Below, piece after piece: positions 1 to 6,722 of a stretch of DNA of 12,891 nt. Position 1 is the stretch's first letter; every line of letters begins with the position of its first letter. Source of the stretch: JBDTRY01 sp039931435 (GTDB lineage Bacteria > Acidobacteriota > Thermoanaerobaculia > Gp7-AA8); assembly GCA_039931435.1 (NCBI GenBank), contig JBDTRY010000095.1, positions 1 through 12,891 of the forward strand. Direction: 5' to 3'. Below the pieces are notes generated by a model. It saw nothing but the letters and a program-made list of their open reading frames with translations, made no database searches and was not told the DNA's origin. The position numbers were made by a program, and so were the translations under genes.

Positions 1-299
<299 letters not shown>

Positions 300-440
300 T
301 ATCTGTCGGCCTTGCGGCCAGTTCGAGTCTGATTCAAATTCTCAGTCAAAACACCTGACTGTTATTCGGTAAAGCAATTTGTTTCAGGATCGCTATTGCA
401 ATCCCAAAGGAATCACGTTTGCCTTTCCTTCTTACCCTAT

Positions 441-456
441 TCAGTTTTCAAAGAAC
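441..456 (-). promoter_or_regulatory. boxA-like rRNA antitermination site
   Basis: On the minus strand this reads GTTCTTTGAAAACTGA. It closely resembles the TTCTTTGAAAACT boxA element found in rRNA leaders of many bacteria, where NusB/NusE bind nascent RNA to prevent Rho-dependent termination. Its position, about 145 nt upstream of 16S within the leader, fits. Function is inferred from resemblance and position only. Confidence 0.6.
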
Positions 457-478
457 GGACTCGCCCGAAGGGCCGCTA

Positions 479-507
479 AGACTGCCAGAGCCCCCGTCCG
501 ATGTCAA
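479..507 (-). promoter_or_regulatory. possible second, 16S-proximal rRNA promoter (P2)
   Basis: The minus strand has a perfect -35 hexamer TTGACA (507-502), preceded by an A/T-rich stretch (GAAGAATTT). Seventeen bases on lies CAGTCT (484-479), a poor -10. A start near 472 would place the boxA-like site immediately downstream, which is the usual order. The weak -10 keeps this tentative. Confidence 0.3.
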
Positions 508-640
508 GCCAAATTCTTCCTCGCTTGCGTCCTCTGCAACGCTCGCATCGCGAAAAAATTTCACCTGATTTCGGACCCGCGAAACACGGTGTGGTGATTG
601 AAAAAGATCGAACCGCCGAGTGACTGCGCAGGGGATGGAA

Positions 641-669
641 AACTTAATGCCGCAGCTGCTCTTTGTCAA
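641..669 (-). promoter_or_regulatory. candidate main rRNA promoter (P1)
   Basis: On the minus strand, TTGACA (669-664) is separated by exactly 17 bases from TAAGTT (646-641), a sigma-70 type layout with a perfect -35 and a 4-of-6 -10. Transcription would start near 635 and run through the boxA-like site into 16S. No other feature explains a TTGACA at this position upstream of the rRNA. Confidence 0.55.
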
Positions 670-691
670 CCGCCACTGCAGCCTTGCGCGT

Positions 692-741
692 AACGTTCAT
701 AACGTTTTTCGTCAGCGTTTATTCCGTACGCTTTTCGTCAC
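692..741. repeat. short direct repeats upstream of the rRNA promoter
   Basis: Plus-strand ACGTTTTTCGTCA (702-714) and ACGCTTTTCGTCA (728-740) are 13-mers differing at one base and spaced 26 bp apart. AACGTT also occurs twice (692-697 and 701-706). They lie about 60-105 bp upstream of the candidate start of P1, where rRNA promoters often bind activators such as Fis-like proteins. The rest of 670-845 shows no gene and no clear terminator for the gene ending at 846. Confidence 0.45.
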
Positions 742-845
742 TATTTCCGCGACCGCCCCGCCCGGCTGCGCTTCTCACGCGTACTTCAATTACACCGTTT
801 CCAATGATCAGAATTGCGGCGGTGACAACGGCACACCCCCGTCCC

Positions 846-2141
846 CTATTCCACCAACGTTCGTTTTCCATCGCACTTCCCCGACCCATCATCCCTCCGC
901 ACGGAAAACCCGTCCATCGCCGACGCTGCCATCGCCAACAGAAGCGGATCCGTCATGGGAATCCTGAAACGCATCACTACCTGAAACGGCACATGCAGGA
1001 TCCACCCGGCCACCAGCAGAGTGAGCGCGCTCAAGCCGAGGTCCCGGTCCCTGCGCCACATCGCCACCAGGCCCCACGCGGCCAGAACGAACAACAGACT
1101 ATTCACGATGCCCGTGACGATCACCGCTTCCAGGCCGTGCTCCCGCCAATCGACCCAGGGACGCCAGTAGGCGATCGCTTTTCTCACCGTGAAGCGCACA
1201 TACCCGCCCGGATCTCGACGGATCGATCGCACTGCCAGCGCCGACCATTCCCGGCTTCGCCGTGCTGGCGAAGGGGTCTGACGGTCTACCCATTCACGCA
1301 CCCCAGGAGTGACGATCGTCTCGAACTTTACTGAACCTCGGGCGAATTCCTCTGGTGATGACGCCCGCTCCAGGACCATCATTTCCGGGGACGACCCTCG
1401 CCAGAAATTGTAGCCGACGGCGTCGTTGACGACGATCAGTTCGCCGAATCGCACATAGTTCCGCCCCACCCAGGGAAGGAGAGCGAGCACAAAGGCCGCG
1501 GCGAACAGCCCTCCCGCGGCCAGCGGCCTATGGGAGCGCCTCCGGATTGAGAAGGTGACAAGCAGGATCGCCAGAACCGCGCCCATCACCAGACCCGACG
1601 GCCGGGTCAGAGCGGCCAGCGCGGCACTCACTCCGCCGCCGATCAGAATTGCCCTTCCACCCCCTCGCTCCCGGAACTCCAGCACCGCACAGATCGAGGC
1701 CGTCATGAAAGCCATGAACAGAGGTTCAGACCGGATATCCGTTACCGCCACAATAAAGAATGGCCACGAGGCAGCCAGGGCTCCGGCGATGATTGCCGCG
1801 CGGCGACGGTGCGTGAGTAGAGCTGCAAGCCAGAAGATGAGTACGGCGCTCACAGCATCCGTGATGGCCAGGCCAAGTTTCACCGCCGCGATCCGGGAGG
1901 GAGAACAGGCCGTCACCGCGGCGATGAAGAAAGGCAGACCGGGCGCGCGAAAAAACGGAAGATTCCCTGTCGCCGGATACGTTCCCGAGGAGCAGAGCGC
2001 CGCTGCCGTGTCCAGGTACGCTTTCCCGTCACCGAATCGGACGGTTGAAGGGCCGGAGATTACGACGACGGTCACTCGGATCGCCAGCGCGAATGCAAAC
2101 AGCACCATGGCAATCCGGTAGACAGAAACCCGCTCGAGCAC
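846..2141 (-). CDS. GT-C fold membrane glycosyltransferase, GT39/ArnT-like
   Basis: A 431-residue integral membrane protein, probably transferring a sugar from a polyprenyl-phosphate donor at the outer face of the inner membrane. Features typical of GT39/ArnT/PMT-like proteins are visible. After the first membrane segment (about 8-30) comes an acidic loop FGDGKAYLDTA (D38, the expected catalytic or metal-binding position). Then come FFRAPGLPFF (62-72), TDIRSEPLF (134-142), LTRPSGL (179-184) and LLPWVGRNYVRFGE (221-234), separated by hydrophobic segments. The C-terminal third has further membrane spans. The start is GTG at 2141 with little Shine-Dalgarno; an in-frame ATG at 2108 would cut into the first helix and is less likely. 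It is divergent from ispG and runs toward the rRNA operon. Acceptor and donor cannot be told from sequence. Confidence 0.85.
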   Translation of the reverse strand: MLERVSVYRIAMVLFAFALAIRVTVVVISGPSTVRFGDGKAYLDTAAALCSSGTYPATGNLPFFRAPGLPFFIAAVTACSPSRIAAVKLGLAITDAVSAVLIFWLAALLTHRRRAAIIAGALAASWPFFIVAVTDIRSEPLFMAFMTASICAVLEFRERGGGRAILIGGGVSAALAALTRPSGLVMGAVLAILLVTFSIRRRSHRPLAAGGLFAAAFVLALLPWVGRNYVRFGELIVVNDAVGYNFWRGSSPEMMVLERASSPEEFARGSVKFETIVTPGVREWVDRQTPSPARRSREWSALAVRSIRRDPGGYVRFTVRKAIAYWRPWVDWREHGLEAVIVTGIVNSLLFVLAAWGLVAMWRRDRDLGLSALTLLVAGWILHVPFQVVMRFRIPMTDPLLLAMAASAMDGFSVRRDDGSGKCDGKRTLVE

Positions 2142-2215
2142 GGCCTATTATCTGTTCAACTGGCGATCGGTCTGCCCGTGGCGCAGCTGAGATCCTTCCC
2201 GGAGCGAACGGGACC

Positions 2216-2259
2216 TTGCCGGAATCTTTATTGACTACAATCGTTAATTCGATGGGGAG
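2216..2259 (+). promoter_or_regulatory. tentative ispG promoter and Shine-Dalgarno
   Basis: A -10-like TACAAT lies at 2236-2241. The best -35-like TTGCCG (2216-2221) is only 14 bases away, so the -35 is weak. GGGGAG at 2254-2259 sits six bases before the GTG at 2266 and fixes that start. The whole divergent gap (2142-2265) is 124 bp. Confidence 0.35.
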
Positions 2260-2265
2260 TTTCCA

Positions 2266-3423
2266 GTGAAAGAGCGGAAGACGCGAGAGGTCAGGGTCGG
2301 CACGATCGGCATCGGCGGGAGCAACCGAATCGCCGTGCAGTCGATGACCGCCACGAAAACTCAGAACGTCGAGGCCACCATCCGCCAGGTACAGCTTCTG
2401 GAGCAGGCCGGCGCCGATGTGATCCGCATCGCCATCGACACGCCCAAGGACGTCGATGCTCTCGCCGAAGTGCGGGCAACGACCGAGGCGAACCTGGTCG
2501 TCGACCTGCAGGAAAACTACCGGCTGGCCGAGAAGGTCGCCCCTCACGTGCAGAAGCTCCGCTACAACCCCGGGCACCTCTACCATATCGAGCGCAACAA
2601 AACGATTCAGGAGAAGGTCCGCTATCTGGTGGATGTGGCCCGCGACAACGATTGCGCCATCCGCATCGGCGTGAACTGCGGCTCGCTCGATCCGGACAAG
2701 GCGGATCGCTACGACAAATCCGACTCGATCTCGCCGATGATCGACTCCGCTCTCGAGCATTGCGCGATCATGGACGAGCTCGGGTTCGACCGGTTCGTCG
2801 TTTCCCTGAAAGACTCTGATCCGAACAAGGTCATGGAGGCGAATATCCGCTTTTCCGAAATCCGTCCTGAGATTCCCCTTCACCTGGGAGTCACGGAAGC
2901 GGGCATGCCACCCGATGGGGTCATCAAGACCAGAGTGGCCTTCGAACAACTGATCACCCGCGGAATCGGCGACACCATCCGCGTCTCCCTCACTCTTCCC
3001 TTCGAGCGAAAGGGGGAAGAGATTACGGTCGGCCGTCAGATCCTCGAGGACATCGAGCATGGACGATTCCGTTCGGTGGCCCGCTTCGAACAGGAGGGGC
3101 TGAACATCATCAGTTGTCCATCCTGCTCTCGCGTCGAGAACGAAGCCTTCATCGAGCTGGCCCAGGATGTCCGGTCGATGACGGAATACGCAAAAAAGTA
3201 CGACATCACCATCGCCGTCATGGGTTGTCGCGTCAACGGTCCCGGCGAGACGGACGACGCCGACCTGGGGATGTGGTGCGCCCCGACTTACGTCAATCTG
3301 AAAAAGGGAACGCTCTCACTAGGCCATTTCACCTATCAGGAGATTCTCCCCCGCCTTCGTTCCGAGCTGGACAGAGTCATCGAAGAAAAAGGTGGCATGG
3401 CCGGCGCCGCCAGCGGCGCATGA
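2266..3423 (+). CDS. ispG: 4-hydroxy-3-methylbut-2-enyl diphosphate synthase
   Basis: IspG (GcpE) reduces 2-C-methyl-D-erythritol 2,4-cyclodiphosphate to HMBPP, the penultimate step of the MEP isoprenoid pathway, in the cytoplasm, using a [4Fe-4S] cluster. The 385-residue protein has the N-terminal TIM-barrel signatures VGTIGIGGSNRIAVQSMT (11-28), GADVIRIA (49-56), KLRYNPG (97-103) and GVNCGSL (135-141). The C-terminal cluster domain has C284 and C287 in SCPSCSR, and C321 with E328 in MGCRVNGPGE. These match the three cysteines and one glutamate that ligate the cluster in characterised IspG. Length is that of the short bacterial form without the plant insert. The start is GTG with GGGGAG six bases upstream. 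Its stop overlaps an ATG at 3420, but the next gene, lspA, more likely starts at 3507. Confidence 0.97.
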   Translation: MKERKTREVRVGTIGIGGSNRIAVQSMTATKTQNVEATIRQVQLLEQAGADVIRIAIDTPKDVDALAEVRATTEANLVVDLQENYRLAEKVAPHVQKLRYNPGHLYHIERNKTIQEKVRYLVDVARDNDCAIRIGVNCGSLDPDKADRYDKSDSISPMIDSALEHCAIMDELGFDRFVVSLKDSDPNKVMEANIRFSEIRPEIPLHLGVTEAGMPPDGVIKTRVAFEQLITRGIGDTIRVSLTLPFERKGEEITVGRQILEDIEHGRFRSVARFEQEGLNIISCPSCSRVENEAFIELAQDVRSMTEYAKKYDITIAVMGCRVNGPGETDDADLGMWCAPTYVNLKKGTLSLGHFTYQEILPRLRSELDRVIEEKGGMAGAASGA

Positions 3424-3494
3424 AGGCCCGCCTGTCCGCAGAAGGTTCGTTCGATCAGAATGACCATTCATTGACCCCAGGAACTCTGGCCCTC

Positions 3495-3500
3495 AGGAGT
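3495..3500 (+). promoter_or_regulatory. Shine-Dalgarno that decides the lspA start
   Basis: AGGAGT lies six bases before the TTG at 3507. The competing in-frame ATG at 3420 overlaps the ispG stop but has only GC-rich sequence ahead of it and no purine-rich site. Confidence 0.65.
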
Positions 3501-3506
3501 AACCGG

Positions 3507-4022
3507 TTGAAAAGGATCCTCTACATTCTGTTGTCGCTAACCATCGTCGCTCTAGATGCGCTCACCAAGTGGTGGATCGCCTCGCACATTCCTCTGCATT
3601 CTTCAGTGTCTGTAATCCCCAATCTCTTTCAGATTGTTCACGTGCGAAATACCGGTGCGGCCTTTGGAATCGGTGCAAACAGTGCCTCACCTCTTGTTCC
3701 GCTGGTTCTGAATGGCGGCGCCATTCTGGTCTTCCTCATCGTAGTGGCCTACTCCGTTCGCGCCGCGGCAACGGACCGGCTTCTTCAGAGTGGCCTCCAC
3801 CTCATCCTCGGCGGAGCCATCGGCAACCTGCTCGATCGCTTTCGATTCGGATCTGTCGTGGACTTCCTCGACGTTTACTTCGTCAAGGGCGGGCTGGAAC
3901 ATCACTGGCCGGCGTTTAACGTCGCCGATTCAGCCATCTGCATCGGAATCGCCATTCTCTTTCTCGACATGTGGCGAAAGCCGGAGGCCTCGGCCAGGCC
4001 TGCCAGCCAACTGCCGTCCTGA
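3507..4022 (+). CDS. lspA: Lipoprotein signal peptidase (signal peptidase II)
   Basis: LspA is an inner-membrane aspartyl protease that cleaves the signal peptide from lipid-modified prolipoproteins. From the TTG start the protein has 171 residues, the usual family length, beginning with a membrane segment (about 3-20) that contains the conserved D17. Diagnostic blocks are VRNTGAAFG (46-54), GGAIGNLLDR (102-111), VVDFLDVYF (117-125) and FNVADSAI (137-144). D119 and D141 are the expected catalytic pair, and N48 and D110 are further conserved positions. Four hydrophobic spans are apparent. The in-frame ATG at 3420 would form an ATGA overlap with ispG but would add 29 polar residues absent from the family, so TTG is preferred. 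The 83-bp gap after ispG and the lack of a clear promoter suggest cotranscription. Confidence 0.94.
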   Translation: MKRILYILLSLTIVALDALTKWWIASHIPLHSSVSVIPNLFQIVHVRNTGAAFGIGANSASPLVPLVLNGGAILVFLIVVAYSVRAAATDRLLQSGLHLILGGAIGNLLDRFRFGSVVDFLDVYFVKGGLEHHWPAFNVADSAICIGIAILFLDMWRKPEASARPASQLPS

Positions 4023-4079
4023 GCGACGAGCGCAGCTCGGCGACGGTGTCCGAAAAATAAAACGACAAACAATCACGTG

Positions 4080-4178
4080 TGTCATCCCGAAGCGAACCGA
4101 GGGATCTCCTGCGCGTGGAAGGACGACCGGCCTGCACGCGCGGGAGGTCCCTCCTCGCTTCGCTCGTTCGGGATGACA
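4080..4178. repeat. imperfect long inverted repeat of the TGTCATCCCGAA family
   Basis: The left arm starts TGTCATCCCGAAGCGA at 4080. The right arm ends TCGTTCGGGATGACA at 4178 and reads as its reverse complement with a small insertion. Arms are about 35-40 bp around a 20-25 bp centre. It lies between convergent genes (lspA, and the minus-strand gene ending at 4291). On the minus-strand side it is followed by the U-rich run TTTTATTTTTC (about 4061-4051), so it could act as a terminator for that strand. Related copies occur near 9194-9256 and 12660-12830. Confidence 0.75.
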
Positions 4179-4254
4179 TCATCGAGTGCTGGTGTCTTCC
4201 TGAAAGGTGCACGCAGTGAAGAGTTCCACCGCAAGAGTATGAACAAAGGGTGCC

Positions 4255-4273
4255 GGCCGCACGCCGTGCGGCC
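4255..4273. repeat. GC-rich hairpin in the convergent gap
   Basis: GGCCGCAC-GCC-GTGCGGCC is a perfect 8-bp stem with a 3-base loop, 18 bases past the stop of the minus-strand gene ending at 4291. No proper U-run follows on either strand, only CCCTTTGTTC on the minus side. A weak terminator or part of a dispersed repeat is possible. The remainder of 4179-4290 shows no gene. Confidence 0.45.
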
Positions 4274-4290
4274 CTACGAGTATCCGAGGT

Positions 4291-5607
4291 TCACGGTGGC
4301 GACCCTGCCTCCCCCTTAGGAAACAGAAACGGAATGGTCATGGCGATGACCACGAATCCCAGAGGAAAGGTCATCTGGCTGATGACCCGCTCCCACGACC
4401 ACTTGAAATGCCAGTCCACTCCGTGCGGCGTCGACAGATAGGCGAACACGTAGAAGAGGTACTGAATGGCGATTGTCGTCAGAGCGAACCGTTCCCGCTT
4501 GAGCGCCGGTGGAAGGGCCACCAGAAACACGAGCAGCAGTCCCACCCAGAAAAGCGGCCGTCCCAGCGGATAGCGGGTGATCGATCGAAGAAACAGTCCC
4601 GGCTCATGTAGGTGGAGCCAGATCCGACTGAGTACACTGCCGGTGGCCAGGTCGTTGTGCAGGGAGTGCACGCTGCGGAGAAGGACCCAGGGCAGAGGAA
4701 TGACGATGGCAGGCCAGAGACGAACGAGTCTGCGATCGAAGCCGATCGCTGCTACAACTCCGAGAATGGCGGCTACGACGAGCGTCATCCCTTCGTTCTT
4801 CGTCGAGGCGGCCAGTCCCAGCAGCAGCGCTCCCGTGGTCAGGCCTGAAGAGTCTTCGAGAGCAATGGCGCGGCGGATTAGAATGATCCCCACTCCTCCG
4901 TAGGCGATGAGAGGTCCCTCGGCCAGCCCGATATACGGCGAGAGCGCGGCCGAGATCAGGGCGAACGTTCCCAGAGCCGAGAAGACCTGACTCCCCGATT
5001 CCTCCTCGAGGGCCCCCCGCGCCACGAGGAGCGAAGCCGCGCCGTAACCTGCGAAGAGAAGTCCGATCCAGCGGTCGTCCCAGGCCCCTCGGGCCAAGGC
5101 GAGATAGTCGAACGTCAGCGGAAGCAGAATCGGATAGTCGGCGTGGGTGAAGGCGCGCCAGGGGTGCTCGAGAAACTTCCAGTCGATCCCGCCATGGAGG
5201 AAGAACGTCCATGCTTTCACACCCCAGATGCCGATGAAGTCATATTCGATGACAGGGCCATTCGTTGAGAACGTGACATAGCCGAGAACGAGAACCACTG
5301 AAAGGAGATCGATGAGAATCGCCGCGATCGAATGATGCGCGTCGCGGGACTGTGAAACCGCCGGTGGCAGCCTGCGCCGGATTAGGAACACCATCCCTAC
5401 GACGGCCAGACTGATGATCCCGGCTGCCGGCAGACTCCATGGAACCCCCACGATCGAGAGCAGGAACAGAGCTGAAGCAGGAAGGGCCAGGCCGAGAAGA
5501 AATCCTGTTCCGGCCACGATCCGCACACCGCTCTCCGGCATCAGGGCCGACGCCAGAATGACGCCGCAGCCAAACGCTGAGAGCAGCGCCAGAACGGTAC
5601 CGATCAA
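4291..5607 (-). CDS. multispanning membrane protein, probable GT-C glycosyltransferase
   Basis: A 438-residue, highly hydrophobic protein with about ten or more membrane spans. Its main family-like block is EYDFIGIWGVKAWTFF (121-136), with the acidic D123 at the start of the first large external loop, then HADYPILLPL (155-164). An acidic residue followed by a W-x-x-K motif and a Y-P-[IL]-L-L-P motif is typical of GT-C-like proteins often annotated as glycosyltransferase family 39 or hypothetical. Later come STKNEG (about 268-273) and many hydrophobic helices. The start is TTG at 5607, overlapping the stop of the upstream gene as TTGA, which implies translational coupling. It is the last gene of the minus-strand cluster and faces lspA convergently. 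Donor and acceptor are unknown, and a flippase or polymerase role cannot be excluded. Confidence 0.75.
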   Translation of the reverse strand: MIGTVLALLSAFGCGVILASALMPESGVRIVAGTGFLLGLALPASALFLLSIVGVPWSLPAAGIISLAVVGMVFLIRRRLPPAVSQSRDAHHSIAAILIDLLSVVLVLGYVTFSTNGPVIEYDFIGIWGVKAWTFFLHGGIDWKFLEHPWRAFTHADYPILLPLTFDYLALARGAWDDRWIGLLFAGYGAASLLVARGALEEESGSQVFSALGTFALISAALSPYIGLAEGPLIAYGGVGIILIRRAIALEDSSGLTTGALLLGLAASTKNEGMTLVVAAILGVVAAIGFDRRLVRLWPAIVIPLPWVLLRSVHSLHNDLATGSVLSRIWLHLHEPGLFLRSITRYPLGRPLFWVGLLLVFLVALPPALKRERFALTTIAIQYLFYVFAYLSTPHGVDWHFKWSWERVISQMTFPLGFVVIAMTIPFLFPKGEAGSPP

Positions 5608-6089
5608 CGCTTCCTCGCCAGAAAGCCGTCCGGTGTGCGCAGTACGGTTTTGAAGCCGGCAAAACCCGGATTGCAGTGCCAGCAGACGAGGTAATCGGCC
5701 TGGTCGAGATTCGAAGAGAGAAAATGATCGGCCGCATCGAGGAGGGGCACCACCTCACGGCCGGCGATCAGGTAGACGCTGCGGTAATAGCCGTACTCAT
5801 ATCCCTCATTCCACCGTCCCGGAGGAACCCAGAGGGCTACCTTTGCATGGAGTGGTGTCAATTCCCGCACTCTGCTCAGAAGAGGGCGAAATCCGGGAAG
5901 CTTTCGGTAGGGCAGTTCTACATAGAGCCGGCGCAGTGCATCACGGTCAGAAAAGAAAATGCGCACATAAAACGGCTCGAAACTCCCAACGATCATCAGA
6001 AAGAGTCCGAGGGCAACGGCGGTGCGTTTCGGGTGAGTAAAGATGGCCGATCGAATCTGGTCAGACCTGAACTGCACGGATGTCCCCAT
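5604..6089 (-). CDS. small membrane-anchored protein of unknown function
   Basis: A 161-residue protein with one clear membrane segment (about 22-40) near the N-terminus and a roughly 120-residue soluble part, probably external. The soluble part contains YEYGYYRSVYLIAGREVVP (97-115) and a CWHC pair (136-139). I do not recognise a named family. Small proteins with Tyr/Arg-rich stretches like this can accompany GT-C-like membrane proteins, and here it overlaps the 438-aa gene by a TTGA junction, so the two are probably made together. The start is uncertain. ATG at 6089 has no Shine-Dalgarno and overlaps the CoA-transferase B gene by 29 bp. GTG at 6077 has GGGGA (6087-6083) five bases upstream and would give 157 residues. 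Confidence 0.75.
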   Translation of the reverse strand: MGTSVQFRSDQIRSAIFTHPKRTAVALGLFLMIVGSFEPFYVRIFFSDRDALRRLYVELPYRKLPGFRPLLSRVRELTPLHAKVALWVPPGRWNEGYEYGYYRSVYLIAGREVVPLLDAADHFLSSNLDQADYLVCWHCNPGFAGFKTVLRTPDGFLARKR

Positions 6090-6717
6090 CCACGATCAGT
6101 TTCGGTTCGGTGAGCTTCTGCACTTCGTCTACCGTGACACCGGGGGCCAGTTCGACGAGCCGCAGGCCTTCCAGCGTCACATCGAGTACGCAGTAGTCCG
6201 TGATGATCCGGTTCACACAGCGCACTCCGGTGAGCGGAAGGGTGCACTCTTCGAGAATCTTCAACTCGCCCTTTTTCGTGACGTGCTCCATGGTGACGAT
6301 GAGGCGTTTGGCAGAGGTGACCAGATCCATCGCTCCGCCCATTCCCTTGACCATTGCCCCGGGGACCATCCAGTTGGCGATGTCTCCCCTTTCAGAAACC
6401 TGCATGGCCCCTAGAATTGAGAGATCGATCTTTCCTCCTCGAATCATGGCGAAGGAATCCGCGGATGAAAAGAACGCTGCACCGGGGAGAACGGTGACTG
6501 TCTGTTTTCCGGCATTGATCAGATCCGCGTCCACATCCTCGGCAGCCGGGAAAGGGCCGAGCCCGAGGATCCCGTTCTCGGACTGAAGAATCACTTCGAC
6601 GCCCGGCGGAATGGCGTTGGCGATCAATGTGGGTATGCCGATGCCCAGATTGACGTAGAAACCGTCGCGCAACTCCCTGGCTGCTCGCTGAACGATCTGT
6701 TCTCTGGACAGAGGCAT
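6061..6717 (-). CDS. scoB: 3-oxoacid CoA-transferase subunit B
   Basis: The beta subunit of a family I CoA-transferase (succinyl-CoA:3-ketoacid, or acetate/butyrate:acetoacetate type), which moves CoA between an acyl-CoA and acetoacetate in the cytoplasm. The 218 residues include the N-terminal GFYVNLGIGIPTLIAN (19-34) and the active-site block SENGILGLGP (46-55) with E47, the glutamate expected to form the glutamyl-CoA thioester. They also include GGKIDLSILGAMQV and GMGGAMDLV, all standard for this subunit at its usual length. The start is ATG at 6717, only 5 nt after the stop of the membrane glycosyltransferase-like gene, with no obvious Shine-Dalgarno, which fits coupled translation. Subunit A lies 1.6 kb upstream instead of next to it. 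Which CoA donor is used cannot be told from motifs, so atoA is an alternative name. Confidence 0.93.
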   Translation of the reverse strand: MPLSREQIVQRAARELRDGFYVNLGIGIPTLIANAIPPGVEVILQSENGILGLGPFPAAEDVDADLINAGKQTVTVLPGAAFFSSADSFAMIRGGKIDLSILGAMQVSERGDIANWMVPGAMVKGMGGAMDLVTSAKRLIVTMEHVTKKGELKILEECTLPLTGVRCVNRIITDYCVLDVTLEGLRLVELAPGVTVDEVQKLTEPKLIVDGDIRAVQV

Positions 6718-6722
6718 GGGCG

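Larger units (their letters stand above)
300..635 (-). other. rRNA operon leader (pre-16S 5' external spacer)
   Basis: These roughly 335 bases between the candidate promoter and the 16S 5' end hold no convincing gene. Short open frames here lack ribosome sites and protein-like composition. Minus-strand reading shows a boxA-like site at 456-441, a GGCC-TTGC-GGCC hairpin at 308-319 just ahead of the 16S start, and an imperfect palindrome around 328-348 (GACTGAGAATTTGAATCAGAC). These are plausible parts of the RNase III processing stem, but the partner strand 3' of 16S lies outside the window. Confidence 0.7.

Noticed and set aside
323..353. TTGACT near 353 with TCGAAC 17 bases on as a third rRNA promoter
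   Set aside because: The -10 is too poor, and the segment better fits a processing stem of the 16S precursor.
620..1334. Open frames of 115 and 223 aa on the plus strand near the rRNA promoter
   Set aside because: Pro/His/Arg-rich shadows of the GT gene and promoter region with no supporting signals.
2029..3060. 343-aa open frame on the minus strand opposite ispG
   Set aside because: Antisense to a certain gene with a composition typical of a reverse-strand shadow; it also overlaps the GT gene start.
3114..3506. N-terminal extension of lspA reaching into ispG
   Set aside because: The reading frame is open but lies over the conserved cysteine region of ispG, and no LspA homology precedes residue 1 at 3507.
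4077..4319. 80-aa frame in the convergent gap
   Set aside because: Falls entirely on the inverted repeat and hairpin, so the coding appearance is explained by repeat sequence.
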